The notes under the pieces: generated by a model | Database searches by the model: none | What the model was told of the DNA's origin: nothing | The model's input: the letters and a program-made list of their open reading frames with translations, nothing else | Made by a program: the position numbers and the translations under genes | Shown: positions 9,803-21,944 of the stretch, piece after piece | How positions within the stretch are numbered: position 1 is the first letter of the stretch | Layout of the letters: each line of letters opens with the position of its first letter | Assembly (NCBI RefSeq): GCF_001411555.2 | Contig: NC_049916.1 | Span: 10,877,945-10,941,944 of the forward strand | DNA: 64,000 nucleotides | Reading direction: 5' to 3' | DNA from: Juglans regia | Lineage: Eukaryota > Streptophyta > Magnoliopsida > Fagales > Juglandaceae

Positions 9803-12800
9803 AATAAGGGTATTTAGCCCTCATTGAATCTTCTCTTTCCTAGGTTGCTTCTTGGAAGTTTGGATTATTCCAAAGCACTTTTACTAGGGATGTCTTTCAA
9901 TTCCTTAATTCTTTCTCCTTACAATCCACAATCCGCACAGGCCATTCCTCATATGATAGGTTAGGTTGAAGCCGAATAACGTCGTGCTCCATCACTACTA
10001 GTCGTCTTTCTCCAAACCTCTTCTTTAGATATGATACATGAAACACATTATGTACTCCTTGCATTTCGGTTGGAAAATCCAATTGGTATGCCATGGATCC
10101 AATTCTTTCTACGACTTTGTATGGTCCTACATACTAGGGACTCAACTTTCCTCTCTTGCCAAATCGTACAACTCCCCTCATTGGCAAAATCTTAACATAT
10201 ACCCAATCTCCTACGGAAAATTCCAGATTTCTTCGTCGCTTGCATCCTTTCTCTGATTAATGCTACTTTCTTTCGAACTTCTTGCAAATATTCAGGCCCT
10301 AGTATTGTATTCTCTCCAACTTCATCCCAATACAATGGGGACCTACATTTTCTCCTGAACAGTGTCTCGTTTGGCGCCATTTGAATTGTGGCTTGAAAAC
10401 TGTTGTTGTAGGAAAATTCTATCAAACGCAAGTGACTTTCCCAATCACCACTTAGTTCCAACATACAGCAGCATATCCTCCAATGCTTGGATCATACATT
10501 CAGTTTTTCCGTCTATCTATGGATGATATGCACTACTAAACCTCAAACTGGTGCCTAGCAACTTTTGCAAACTCTGCTAGAAACGTGAAGTGAATCGCGT
10601 ATCTCTGTCTGACACTATGGACTTGGGTACTCCTTGTAATCGAATTATCTCTTTAGCATAAATTCAAGAAAGCTTATCCATAGAGACTGTATTAGCTATG
10701 GCTAGAAAATGTGTGCTCTTCCTCAGCCTGTCGACTACAACCCAACTAGAATTCATTCTTGATGATGTCCATGGCAGACCTATTAAAAAGTTCATGGGCA
10801 CATTCCCATTTCCACTCTGGGATTGACAATGGTTGTAATTCTCCAGCTGGCTTTTGATTTTCAGCCTTCACCAATTGGCAAACTGGGCATTTTGCTACGA
10901 ATTCTGCTACGTCCTTCTTGATTCCTTCCCACCAAAATTGACCTTTCAGATCCCGATACATCTTAGTGCTACCAAGATAAGCCGTATAAAGGGTACAATG
11001 AGCTTCCCTCAAAATCCTCTCCTTCAATTTCAGGATTGCAGGAATCACATTCCTCTCCTTATAACACAACATCCCGTTCTTACCAATAGTAAAATGTTGC
11101 GGTCCTTTGGATTTTGCAATCCTTTGTCGATGTTTCTCGAGTTTATGATCTTTTTGCTGCCCTTCTAAGATATCTTCCTTAGCTAATGGTATGATCTCTT
11201 GTACTGCTACCAATATGGCATCCCTGGGTGGATTCCCAATCAACAAGCTCCTCATTCCTACTAATAGAGAGGGCAAGTCGGTTTGAGCCTTGCGGCTGAG
11301 GGCATCTGCCACCACATTAGCCTTTCTGGGATGATACTTTATCTCGCACTGATAATCGCTAATAGTTTCAACCCACATTCTCTGCCTCATGTTCAAATTC
11401 TTCTAACTAAACAAATACTTGAGACTCTTATGATCCATAAACACTTCGCATTTTTCTCCGTACAAGTAATGTCCCCAAATCTTCAATAAGAAGCTATTGC
11501 AGCTAATTCTAAGTCATGGGTAGGATAATTCTGCTTGTGATCTTTGAGCTATCACAAATCATAAGCGACGACTCATCCCTCCTACATCAGTCCACATCCT
11601 AATCCCATCTTAGAGGCATCACTATAAACCACATAAGGCTTATGCGGTTCAAGTAAACCCAATACTGGTATTATGGTTAACCTCTTTTTCAATTCTTGGA
11701 AACTCTTCTCACACTCCTTACTCCAAACATACTTCGCATTCTTCTTTGTCAATGTTGTTAAGGGACCAGAGAGTTTAGAAAATCCTTCCACAGACCTCTG
11801 GTAGTATCCTGCCAAACCAAGGAAACTACGTATTTCATGGGCATTGGTCGGCCTTTGCCATTTCGTTATGGCTTCTATCTTATAGCTACACCTTTACTAG
11901 AAATGATATGTCCCAAAAACATCACCTCTTGAAGCCAGAACTCACACTTACTAAGTTTGGCGTATAGTTGGTGTTCTTGCAAAGTTTCCAATACTAACCT
12001 CAAATGTTCCCTACGTTCTTCACCACTTCGGGAATATATCAATAAATCATCTATGAATACTACCACAAAACTATCGAAACACTGTCTAAAGATCTGATTC
12101 ATTACATCCATAAATGCTGCTAGGGCACTATTCAATCTGAAAGGCATTACTAGGAACTCAAAATATCCATAACGAGTCTGAAAGGCAGTCTTAGGTATAT
12201 CCTGATCCTCGATCTTGAGCTAGTGATACCCTGATCGCATATCTATTTAAGAAAATATCGAAGCTCCTTGTAACTGGTCCAATAGATCATCAATCTGTGG
12301 GAAGAGATACTTGTTCTTGACAGTTAGTTTGTTTAATTCTCGATAATCGATGCACATTCTCGAAGATCCGTCCTCTTTTTTACGAATAGGACTAGTGCTC
12401 CCCAAGGAGATGAGCAATGGTGGACAAAATTCTTCTCCAGAATTTCCTCAATTTGAACCTTCAATTCTACCGGAGCCATTCGGTAAGGTGCCTTGTGCAC
12501 TGAGGCTATTGCTGACTCTAGTTCTTTTATGAACTCCGTTTCTCGATTCAGGAGTAATCCAGGCAAATCATCAGCAAAAATTTTAGGGAAATCTTCTATC
12601 ACTGGTATTCCCTGGACTCCTTTAGGCTCCTTCGTTATACTAGTCATAACCACAAGATAAGCGTCAGCTCCTTCCATCAAACTCTTCTTAACTTGTTTGG
12701 TTGTTACTACCGATAGAAGTAACTTAATTGCCTCTCCCATGCAATAGATTCTATCTTTGGTAGGTAAATCGAATACCACCTCCTTCCTTCGGTAGTCTAT

Positions 12801-13079
12801 CTTGGCATAATGCCTAGATAGCCAATCCATCCCTAAAATTAAGTTGAATTCGATTAGATGGAAAACGATTAGGTCAGTAGTCAAAGTTAAACCTGCTACT
12901 TCCAACGGACAATCCTTAACTACATGCATACACCCAACTATCTTCCCGTCCGGGATAGCTACTAGAACCTTCTGAGACAAAGGTTTCGCTTTCAATTCAC
13001 ATCTTCCCACACAACCAAAAGACACAAAACATCGTGATGCTCCAGAATCAAATAGAGCACAAGTCGTGCGTTGCATCAA
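9803..13079 (-). pseudogene. Tekay-like pol pseudogene (protease, RT, RNase H, integrase, chromodomain-like tail)
   Basis: Reading down the minus strand: retropepsin with LFDSGAS (about 13050) and FNLILGMDWLSRHYAKID (about 12820). RT follows with APYRMAPVELK (about 12480), a frameshifted MCIDYRELN (about 12340), [12 protein letters not shown] (about 12140) and the catalytic FIDDLLIYS (about 12040). RNase H shows [10 protein letters not shown] (about 11610) and KANVVADALSRK (about 11320). Integrase has its H-H-C-C zinc motif ending CPVCQ (about 10890) and SYNNSFQATIQMAP (about 10400). The tail has NLSYEEWPVRIVDCKEKELRN (20-residue core near 9950) and a frameshifted chromodomain-like VKVLW...REDSMRAKYPYLF ending near 9803. 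At least ten stops or frameshifts break it. It once encoded the replication polyprotein; it cannot now. Confidence 0.9.
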
Positions 13080-13099
13080 CTTAACCTTACCTAATAAGG

Positions 13100-13597
13100 T
13101 AACTAAGGTTCTTCAAGGATTCTCAAACAAGCACTATTAATTAGTTAGGGTAGGGTCGGAAATGTTATCGGTGATTACTCCAGCATTAGTTGCCTTGTCT
13201 AGCTTCCAAATCTACCTCTCCAAGTGTGATGGCATAAACCTTAGCCTTCACGGGAGTCTTTACTTTGCCACCAAGTGTCATTGCTCCTCTAGGCGTGTTA
13301 TGTGGACAATCTCAGATCAAGTGGCTAGTCTGACCACACTTGAAGCATGCTCTATATTTCTCCCACTTTCGGCATGGGAAATATGGCCCATATTGCGTGC
13401 TTTGCTTTCGTGGCCCATACCACCTCTTCTTTACTTCATTCCATGGCCCATACTGCGTGCTTCGCTTCCATTCACATTTTCATAAAGATCCAAATCTATA
13501 GCTATAAGATTGAACCCTATAACTATAAGATTTCAAACCTAGTATTTGGTATCATGTTCCTCTAGGACAACTTTTGGGTTTACCCAGAGACATAATT
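13100..13597 (-). pseudogene. gag remnant with CCHC zinc knuckle
   Basis: On the minus strand at about 13350-13311 the pattern CFKCGQTSHLI-stop-DC fits C-x2-C-x4-H-x4-C of a nucleocapsid knuckle, with one in-frame stop. Fewer than 500 bp remain between protease and primer site where a gag of over 1 kb is expected, so most of gag is deleted. Confidence 0.65.
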
Positions 13598-13609
13598 GCT
13601 CCAGTACCA
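13598..13609 (-). other. Degenerate primer-binding site
   Basis: The minus strand reads TGGTACTGGAGC a few bases after the LTR end. It matches 9 of 12 positions of the usual plant initiator-Met tRNA primer site TGGTATCAGAGC. Together with the TG at 13617 it marks the inner edge of the 5' LTR. Confidence 0.5.
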
Positions 13610-13951
13610 GCATCTATGATGTCCCCAGCCCCTGCTTGGGACTGGCCGGTGACTAAAGCGTCAGGACATGTAACTCAAGACTACATACTTCCGTACATGA
13701 CAGTTAAGATACAATACACCTATTGTAATTCTAGCAATGTGCAATAAATTGCAGAGAAATTTGATGTAAATCTAAGTAAGATTTATAGTAATTTTGCGAA
13801 ATATCATGATACCATAAAACTAAATATCCCAAAAAGATTTCATTGTTTGAACATCCCAAAATACAAGAGGGTCCAAGGGATAACAACTCAAACCATTCCC
13901 TCTTTTGACTACAAATTTTAGGATCCATCTCAAAATTCTACGAGGCCTTCT

Positions 13952-14128
13952 CTACTTAGCCTTGTCCTTGTTGATTATCTTCCTCAACTCCTCAAAAAGT
14001 TGTAGCACTTCAATTATGAATTGATCAATGGCTTCTAGTCTCTCCACTAAGGATGGCTCTGCCGAGCACTTAGGGCTCTCTGAGGCCTCTTTGATTATCG
14101 AATGTGCTGGCCTCTTGCATTTTCCCAT
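13952..14128 (-). CDS. LTR-encoded short ORF (58 aa), unknown function
   Basis: The ATG at 14128 follows hairpin 2 (14156-14181) by under 30 nt, as in the solo LTR at 6914. The product starts MGKCKRPAHS, continues SAEPSLVERLEAID and QLFEELRKIINKDK, and ends KAK-stop. It aligns without gaps over its core with the 6914-7135 ORF and with the broken copy at 3134-3274. The predicted shape is one amphipathic helix with a basic tail; no domain is recognised. An in-frame ATG eight codons upstream (14152) is not shared with the other copies, so the inner ATG was preferred. Confidence 0.5.
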   Translation of the reverse strand: MGKCKRPAHSIIKEASESPKCSAEPSLVERLEAIDQFIIEVLQLFEELRKIINKDKAK

Positions 14129-14155
14129 ATCTGATCTCTTGTTCTGAAACAACTT

Positions 14156-14181
14156 CTACCATTTCAGATTGGGAATGGTAG
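14156..14181 (-). other. LTR hairpin 2, copy in the 5' LTR
   Basis: CTACCATTTC (14156-14165) pairs with GGGAATGGTAG (14171-14181 region), giving 10 pairs with one G-T wobble and a 6-nt loop. The companion inverted repeat at about 14197-14217 (GAGATTTC then AAATTTC) is weakened. Confidence 0.65.
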
Positions 14182-15244
14182 TTGAAAGTACCACGGTGAG
14201 ATTTCAAAAAATTTCAGTAAGTAAATAGACAACATACCACAGATAACATTGGCATATAAAGGCAAACCATGAAATGAATTCATGGACATGTACTTTGCAC
14301 AAAACTTAGTTCATGAAATTTGACTTGTTTGAAAACATGTAACGGAGATCCTTTGACTTTTTCAATAAAACATATTTTCCATTTGCACATTTCACATTTC
14401 ACATTACAAATAGCACATCATATCTCATTGTCTTGTACCCTTCTTGTAACATGTAATTTGGATACCTCACAGTTCCTCTATGCACTGTTGGTTCTCTGCT
14501 AGTTACCACATCACCCAATGACCCACTTGACCTTGGTGACTACGTCCTAGTTCTTACTATGCAGCAATTCACCATTTCGCATTCACTGCATATAACATAT
14601 GTGACACCCACTAGCTTTATGTGCTAACCCGCTCTAGTATCCTTTTCACAAGGATCATTGGAGGCCCGCTAACTATACTTCATTAACCCAGGGGCTACCA
14701 CTCCAATTTATGCACTCCAGAGTCGATCGATGAGTTCCACTAGGACATTCCTCCATCATAGCATTTGGGGTCGTGATAAAACATGTATAGACTCTTTTCT
14801 TTGAAAAACAATATAGTACACAACCCAAATGCATGTGACATGAAACTTGTGACACTTTTCTTTTAATGCATCATGTGAACATGTAAATGCTAAAATTCAT
14901 ATAACCCTGTGACACAACATTGAACATCTCATGTTATGAAAATATTAGAACATTCAAATGCTCAGTTCACAAAAATAGGCAATAGCATTCGTGTGACGCC
15001 CTTGGATTCTGCTTGGGATCGGACGGACATCCGAAGCATGAAGACATCCAACACAAGGTTACCTGCTCCTGTTCATGACATATAAGATGCAATGTTCCTA
15101 ACATGCATCTAGCATTATGTAATATTCGCAGCGGATAATTTTTTTTTTAGCAATACTATGCACCAAACTTATAACATCCCAAATAATTAAAACATAATCC
15201 ATGTATTCTTAACAAAATAAACACCCACGATTATAGCACGGGTC

Positions 15245-15388
15245 TCAGAAGACTGTAATAACAAAACAACAGAGACCTGGCTCCATACTATCCAAAGACC
15301 TAACTATGGAGGCTGCAATCTCCGTGTTGCGTCTAGTCAACCTCCTCCAGTCTGCCAGTGTATGCTCTCTGCTCTGATCTTGGCACAT
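15245..15388 (-). CDS. Short ORF (47 aa) in the solo LTR, unknown function
   Basis: The ATG at 15388 lies just after hairpin 2 (15392-15414), the same arrangement as in the other LTRs. It starts MCQDQSREHT and has RRLTRRNTEIAASIVRSLDS. The related LTR at 47398 keeps MCQDQ at the same place but stops after 11 codons. Expression is unknown. Confidence 0.35.
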   Translation of the reverse strand: MCQDQSREHTLADWRRLTRRNTEIAASIVRSLDSMEPGLCCFVITVF

Positions 15389-15391
15389 CGC

Positions 15392-15451
15392 CTACCATTC
15401 ATAGGGAATGGTAGTTGGGACTACTACGGTGAGATTTGCTTACAAATCTCA
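15392..15451 (-). other. LTR hairpins 1 and 2, copy in solo LTR 14992-19628
   Basis: Hairpin 2: CTACCATTC (15392-15400) with GAATGGTAG (15406-15414), 5-nt loop. Hairpin 1: TGAGATTTG (15430-15438) with CAAATCTCA (15443-15451), 4-nt loop. Against the 6825 copy the closing pair of hairpin 1 is swapped from C-G to G-C, so pairing is kept by a double change. Confidence 0.75.
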
Positions 15452-15589
15452 ACAAGTTAACAGGAAACTTCCACATAGGTTAATGATGCATGCATGGCAG
15501 TAAAAGTATGAATGCATAATCAAAGTCATAAGTAAGCATAGCATAACTTGACATATAGCATGGCGTAAATGACATAACTTGAACTGAAA

Positions 15590-15890
15590 CTGAAACTTAG
15601 TTTAACGTGACATCACATGTACGTGAACTTAAAACATAACATGGACTAGCAACACATCATGAACGTGAACTTGAAACATAACATGGACTTGAAATATAGC
15701 ATAAACATGAACATACATAATTTGAACATGGACTTGAACATAACATGAACTTGAGCACAACATAACATAAACGTGAACTTGAAATATAACGTGAACGTGA
15801 ACATGACATAACATAAACGTGAACTTGAACATAACATGAACATGAACAGAACATGACATAAACATGAACTTGAAACATATTATTGTCTCA
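15590..15890 (-). repeat. Low-complexity minisatellite (GAACGTGAACTTGAAACATAA-like, minus-strand CATGTT/CACGTT)
   Basis: Irregular 12-24 base units built from GAACTTGAA, CATAACATGAA and GAACGTGAA repeat across 300 bp. All six-frame translations here are repetitive Val/His/Cys/Met or Asn/Met runs and are not treated as genes. A similar but shorter tract lies at 48040-48185 in the related LTR. Confidence 0.8.
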
Positions 15891-18800
15891 TGTGGTCACC
15901 ATGATTGAGTAATCTTATCTCATGGGGTTATCGTGATTGCTTTCATGGGGCTACCATGATTGACATGAACTTGAAATTTGACATTAACGTAAACTTTAAC
16001 ATAACATAAAGTGAAACATGACTTGAACGTGAAATACATGAATTTGAAATTTTATTCAATGGACTTAATTAGTAAAATGACCATACGGGTGCTACACGGG
16101 TCCCCTTGAGTTGTGTGTCCCTGCCAATTACCGCATCACAACACAGGTGTCTATATCAACTGTGAGTATGTCAATACATACTCCACAGTTGTTGTGGCAC
16201 CACGTATTCTACATGTCATAATTGTTGTGTCTCACGTAGTGTATGCTCCACAGTTGTTGTGACCCTATGACTTGTTTGTGCCACACTTGTTGTGGACACA
16301 CGTAATATAAAGTATGGCTCCATCGGCGATAGTGTCTGGCGCACTCCGGTGACCAGCTAGTTAGACCTCATTCTCAACCTGTTGACTGTACTTCATCAAC
16401 CTAGGAAATTTCACATCTATTTAGACACTCCAGTGTGAACAAAGGAGTTCCATTATGATATTGCCATATCCTAGCGCTTGGGGTTGTGATTGACATGAAT
16501 AACTTAAATGACATACATGACATTTCGTAACGTGACGTGACATAAACGATAGAAGTCCTAACGTAGCATAACATGACATGAACATAAGACGATAGACATG
16601 ACATAAAACGTAACAGACAACATTTAATAACATGGGATACATGTAATAGACAATATTTCACAACATGACATAACATATAACAGACAACATTTCGTAACAT
16701 TGCATAACATGTGACAGTGAATATTATATGACATGATATATATGTAACAGATAACATACGTAACGTGACATACTTGTAACAGATAGTAACATGAGACAAA
16801 ATATATTGTGTAACAAATAAATATTTTGTAATAGAATAATTCGTGTAATAGATAAACATGTGACGACATGAAGATATAACAACATACGAATATAAATTAT
16901 AGTTCTCTTACCCATCACATATACACAGTAAAATGATAGTAAGTTAAGAGCTAACTTACCTCGATCGTCGTGTTCTAAGAGAATAAAGCGCGAAACACAA
17001 AGAACTGTAAGAGGGTATTCTAAAAGGTAAAATTTAATTACTAATAATTAAAAACGTGGAAAGAGACAACTTAGAGTAAAATTACCATTTTACCCTCTAC
17101 ATGTAGAAAAATGATCATTTTGCCCCTAACTTAAGGATTTTATACCCTAACTCCAAAAATTATCAAAATTTACATTCCTCATGTAAATTTTGTCCTAGAC
17201 TCAAATAACAACTTAGAAAAAATTAAAATCATTGACAACTATGGAAAACTCACAATGGCCGAACATTCATAGGTCATTTCTCATGATTTTGGTTGCAATT
17301 TCTTCCATGTTCAAAATCCATGATTAAACCAAAATTTGTAATAAGGATCTTCCTATCCTAAGTTTAAAAATACACTTAAAATATCCATTAAGAAAAGCTA
17401 ATCATCAACCCCAAATGTTTTGTAAAAATACCTAAATTTTTTAACAAAAGGTAAACCCTTAAATCACAAGTTTTGGCCTTAATAAAAACATCTCCAAGAA
17501 TTTCAAAAAAATAAATCTTACTTCTAACATATTCATAACATCATCCTAAGATCAATCATGATTTAAAAGATAAAAGAAAAAAGTCACCAAAAAGCACAAT
17601 ATAACACTTGGAGTTTTTGGTTTTACACTTAGTCTAAAAACATTAACTTTTCTCTCAACTAACTTTGATCAATCTCTTGATCCATAACTTAGAGAAATGT
17701 GATCTTCAAACTAAAACATCTCATGGTTTAAAAGTGTGTCCTAAAGAAGATCCAACCATCAAACTTAAAATCACATTGCTAAAACTCAATAAAACATGAA
17801 TCTAACCCAAAAACATCAAATCTTAGTCCAAACCGAAATCCTCTTGCATAGAAGATCATATCTTTAAAAATAATACTAAATATCTTTGAAATAACATCCT
17901 AACATGTATATAAGAGGCTTAGGATCATTATATAAAAATATCAAAACCTTTGGAATAAGATCAAATCACAAAATATTCAAACTTTCACAAAACAAAAGCT
18001 GTTATTCCACTTTCAGTTTTCAAGTTTCGAAATCTAAGGAAATCTATCATCAAAAGCTAACAACACTCCATAAAATTTTCGGACCAAGATATGTCCACTA
18101 GCTTGGTCAAAAATTCCAAAACATATCATACTCTCCAGTTTAACGCCTAGAATGACTTTTCTATGGTTAAAAATACTTTTGACTGACCAAATAAGCATGG
18201 AATGAGACTAATAAGATATACACGAAAACTATACTCAAAGAAAAATAATATTTATGATTCATTATGAGAAAATACTTACAAAGGGTCAAAAATGGCCACG
18301 CAAAAAGACCCAGAAATCTGTCCAAGAGAGCTTTTTTGGGTTTCTCTCTAAGAACGGGGTAAAGAAGTGATAAAATGGAGAGAAGTGTGTCTTGCACGAC
18401 TTTAGACTCCTAGAGGGGGAAGTTTTGGGCTTGAATGACCCTTTATTGGGGTTGGTTATGTGACATAAAATTGAGATTAGAGAGGAGCAAGGACAGCTGT
18501 GAGAGATGGAGGTTGATGGAGTGAATTTCTCCTTCACATCAAGGCACTATTGGGTGCAGCCAATGGCAGTGGATGGTCTGCCATGTGGGGGAGGAAACTT
18601 CTTCAAGAAGTTTTGCCAAGGTGGCCAATTTCGTGGGCCTTGGTGGGCCCCAACCAAATGACTTCAATTGGGAGTTTAAAGAGAGTTTGGTTAGGTTTTG
18701 AGATGCTATCGAGCCCAAAACCAATTTCTTATTGGTCCAATCAAATTTTCAAGGTTTAAAAGGTTGGATAATGATGTCATAACAAGGATTTGATTAATTA

Positions 18801-20490
18801 ATAGCATGTGGAAGTGATTTAATCAAGTGATTAAATACAATGCTAGAAATCTGGTTAGAAAGGGTTTGAGGGCCAACTTTAGGGTTTGGGGGAACCGTTT
18901 AGGGTTTTGGTTTTTAGTCAAGCTTTTGGGGTTACAATTGGATTCCAACCATTTAGGATTTTTCTAGGATTGAAACATTCTTTGGTCTGGCACAATTTTG
19001 TTAAACAGATGAAACAAAGTTTTACTTAGGTGGCATGATCTCACACCTTGACTTCCTTCATAAATCCATCTAAAGGTTCATCTTTGTGCCAAGTGTCTAA
19101 TACCATTTATTATGTGTGGCTAAGATCTTATCAAGTGTCCAAATAAAATTTCTCTAACCTAATTTGGACATTCCACACTGTGATTTTGAAAACACTACAC
19201 TGAGTGCGCTTTTCGAGGTTACTATTCGCTCCAATAAAATACATAATAAACTTAGTACTGAAAAATTCTAAATATTCATATTAACCTATAATGAAAATAT
19301 TTTACCGAAATTCAACACCGAAGTACCCATAAAAATAATTTCACAATTTCGAACAAGCGTTTTGTTCGAAACTATGAAAATGGGCTATTGCGTCATAAAA
19401 TCCTAAATAATTAACTGAGTCTAATGGCGTAAACCAAAACACATTCTGACACTACTAACTACCTCAAATAATTAAACTCATATTTCTAGCATCATAGTGA
19501 GTGATAACACTGACTATGTTGACAGACTAAAATTTGTGCGATTGGTCATTCGTAAAAACTTAGGGGTTTTCACGAGATTCCTAAAGTCAATAAAAATTCC
19601 ACTACTGAATTTCTAGAGGGCCGTTACAATTCATGACATGCCAAAGTGGAAGAGTAATATCTTAGACCCAAACATGTTATAAGAAGCAACTCGAGCGAAT
19701 ATCTCTAAGCATATCCAAAATATCATGAACAAGTAAAAATAGCAAGAACATCATGCAAATCCGATTATAAGGCATCACACAACAAAATGTTATAATCAAT
19801 CAACTAATTTGTATGATAGCACAAAAGAATGCAAAGTTCACATGATGTATACAAATATTATCCAAACTAGGTTGAAAGTCCTCTTACAAAAATCCAAAGT
19901 AGTGAAACTTGATCAAGTGAGCTGCAAAAAGTGTTTGCTCAAAATATGAGAAACAAGAAGACGTAATCTAAATTCAACGTGGGTGGTCTAGCTAGGGCTT
20001 CTTTTTTGCTCATGGTGACACTCCAAGCATTCTACTTAGAGATCCTTGGTTAAGGGTAACCGTGTTTTTCCTCTTGACCTGAGAAGGTCATAGGCTTGCG
20101 CATGAGTGCATGGTCAGGTGCATGTTGTGCAAAGTGGCCAAGATTCCTAAGAAATGAGGTGAGAATCTCTTCTCCTAGTTTTGGCTTCCCTTCTTGGAAA
20201 AACTCTAGTTTTTCCTCAAGAAATTCTCTCAAAAAAAGGTTGAACACTTAGGCGTGATGGTGGTGGTCTTCCTTGGATCCAAAACCCTAGTGACCCCATC
20301 ACCCTTGTGTGTGTGCGTGACTTGTGAGTAGTGAGAGTTAAAGTGGTACCATGCAATGTGTTCCTTGAGAATGTGGTTGTCACCTTCTTCCCTGCTTGTG
20401 ACTAAGAAGAGAGAGTGGGAGATGGTGTTTGTTTAGAGAGAAAATAGAGAGAAAGTTGTAATTGTTGGCCTTCTAACCGTCGGCCTCTAT

Positions 20491-20500
20491 CCTTTTATAT
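20491..20500 (-). promoter_or_regulatory. TATA box of the 5' LTR
   Basis: The minus strand reads ATATAAAAGG, upstream of a GCCGA-rich leader. It is the counterpart of 5012-5020 and 21936-21944. Confidence 0.6.
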
Positions 20501-20933
20501 GCCCCTTCGGTTTCCTCTCACATTTCACCTTGGTAATGCATGAAATCATTGCATGGGTGCCATGTGGTACATCCCTCATCACTTGGCCGAATCCCCTCTT
20601 CATCTTCTCGTATCTTTGTTTTTCTTGGGAACTCAAAGGTATCTTAACAAGTGGCGTGTAAAGCTCCAAAAATGAAATCCTAATACCTTTTTGAGCCCCT
20701 CCTCTAAGAGCCCATTTGGAACATGTTACAAGAAGTGAACAAGGCAATGAGTTAAGTGAACATGTTACAAGAACATGTTACAAATTGCATGAACTAAGCT
20801 TGACACTAAGTTTTGTATCAAGTACATGTCCATGCATTCATTGTATGGTTTGCCTTTATATGCCTATGTTATCTCTTGCATGTTGTTTGTTTACTTACTA
20901 AAATTTCTCAAAATCTCACCTTGGTAATTTCCA

Positions 20934-20959
20934 CTACCATTCATAACCCAGAATGGTAG
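20934..20959 (+). other. LTR hairpin 2, copy at 20.9 kb
   Basis: CTACCATTC (20934-20942) and GAATGGTAG (20951-20959) pair perfectly over 9 bp, with an 8-nt loop. The preceding hairpin 1 (about 20908-20928) is partly decayed. Confidence 0.7.
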
Positions 20960-20992
20960 AAGTTGTGACAGGTACTTAGGACCCTAAGCAAG

Positions 20993-21115
20993 ATGAATGA
21001 GATTAATGACTTAGTAGAGGATGAGTTTACTGTTGAAGCTTGCTATAAGTACATTGCTATTTATTTAGAGCTTGCCACTCAGCGTCTTAAAGACATTCAA
21101 GATGTTTCTCAATAG
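20993..21115 (+). pseudogene. LTR-encoded short ORF, second type, shortened copy (40 aa)
   Basis: The ATG follows hairpin 2 by 33 nt. The product begins MNEINDLVEDEFTVEA and ends in TAG after QDVSQ. Beyond the stop, the DNA still matches the longer copy at 23729-23995. Function unknown. Confidence 0.4.
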
Positions 21116-21935
21116 GGATAACGACGGGTCATGATCGTCTGAGTCAAAGAAAGCTTCCAATTTGAAAGATCATGTGGATTTTGTGAATGGGCATCTTAAA
21201 CATGCCAGTAGTTACTTAATCGAGGCGAAGAAGGTTGACTCAAGCCTGGGGCTTCTAGAGCCTGAACCCTTGCAGACAAGGGGGATCTTTCTGACCCTAA
21301 CTAACGAGGGATTCTTGTGTTGTGTCGGTTTCCGGTGTGATTGTCAAAAAGGAAATTTTTTATTTATCTTTGGGAGATCCCTAATGTTATTAGGAGACTT
21401 CATAATAATGTTTATTTGGGTAATTTGAACAACGAAATCTTTTGGGATATTTAGTCTTTGTGGTACCATGATATTTAGCAAAATTGCTTTAAATCTTAGA
21501 TTTACATGAAATTTCGTTGCGATTTATTGCATACTGCTAGAATTATAATAGGTGCATTGCATTTTAACTGTCATGTATGGGGGTATATAGCCTTGAGTTA
21601 CATGTCCTGACACTTCAGTCACTGTCCAATTCCAAGCGGGAGCTGAGAGAATCACACGCCCACTCTCCCAACGATGATTAGGGTTTTAGTAAAAAGACAC
21701 TTAAACCCCAAAGGTTCATTGAACTTGGACATAGAGGAGGGACACGAAGAGGCATTAGGGTTTAGGATTAGAGCTCAACGTGCCACTTGTCAAGAGGCCT
21801 TTGAGTTCCCACGGAAAAGAAAGATATGGGAAGATGAAGAGGGATTCGGCCAAATGATGAGGGATATGCCACATGGTGCCCATGCAAAGATCTCGTGCAT
21901 TTCCAAGGTTGAGTGTGAAAGGAAACCGAAGGGCC

Positions 21936-21944
21936 TATAAAAGG
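21936..21944 (+). promoter_or_regulatory. LTR TATA box
   Basis: TATAAAAGG lies in the context GAAGGGCC-TATA. It is conserved in position with 5012-5020. Confidence 0.65.

Larger units (their letters stand above)
14992..19628 (-). mobile_element. Solo LTR (4637 bp), TGTGACGCCC...GGCCGTTACA
   Basis: TG...CA ends are flanked by ATTCG (14987-14991) and ATTCA (19629-19633), a 5-bp target duplication with one mismatch. The empty site is present inverted at about 22858-22885. No gag/pol is seen. The order of hairpins and the TGTAACGGCC start on the minus strand place it in minus orientation. It is the same family as 47398-49902 but longer because of low-complexity expansions at 15590-15890 and 16490-16870. 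The rest (16930-19560) is A/T-rich with no genes. Confidence 0.75.
3862..20710 (-). mobile_element. Degenerate Ty3/gypsy Tekay-like chromovirus retrotransposon (nested host of later insertions)
   Basis: The minus-strand order is 5' LTR (about 20710 down to 13617), degenerate primer-binding site, gag zinc-knuckle remnant, protease, reverse transcriptase, RNase H, integrase, chromodomain-like end, polypurine tract, 3' LTR (8992 down to 3862). That order plus the chromodomain-like tail is diagnostic of chromoviruses; the integrase and tail motifs fit the Tekay clade. Most of gag is deleted and pol has many stops and frameshifts. Solo LTRs at 4033-7466 and 14992-19628 inserted later. The 5' LTR is truncated at its outer end, so no target duplication can be assigned. 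Confidence 0.8.
13617..20710 (-). mobile_element. 5' LTR of the Tekay-like element, split by a solo LTR and truncated
   Basis: On the plus strand it begins TGATGTCCCCAGCCCC (the minus-strand LTR end). It matches 3862-4032 and 7472 onward, then runs through a short ORF (13952-14128), hairpin 2, the CCACTTGACC..GGTGACTACG block and, after solo LTR 14992-19628, onward to a minus-strand TATA box (20491-20500). The U3 start is lost at about 20707-20710, where an oppositely oriented LTR piece begins. Excluding the insertion it is about 2.45 kb. Confidence 0.7.
20711..21656 (+). mobile_element. Partial LTR (3' portion) of the Tekay family, plus orientation
   Basis: It starts mid-LTR at ACATGTTACAAGAAG (compare 23425 onward) and runs through hairpins (about 20900-20959) and a short ORF to the LTR end GAGAGAATCACA at 21656. 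It abuts the truncated 5' LTR on the left, in opposite orientation. Confidence 0.65.

Noticed and set aside
15629..16918. Several overlapping ORFs of 60-150 codons on the minus strand with Val/His/Cys/Met or Tyr/Cys runs
   Set aside because: They come from a low-complexity CATGTT/CACGTT array in a solo LTR; multiple frames are open at once and no motif is present.
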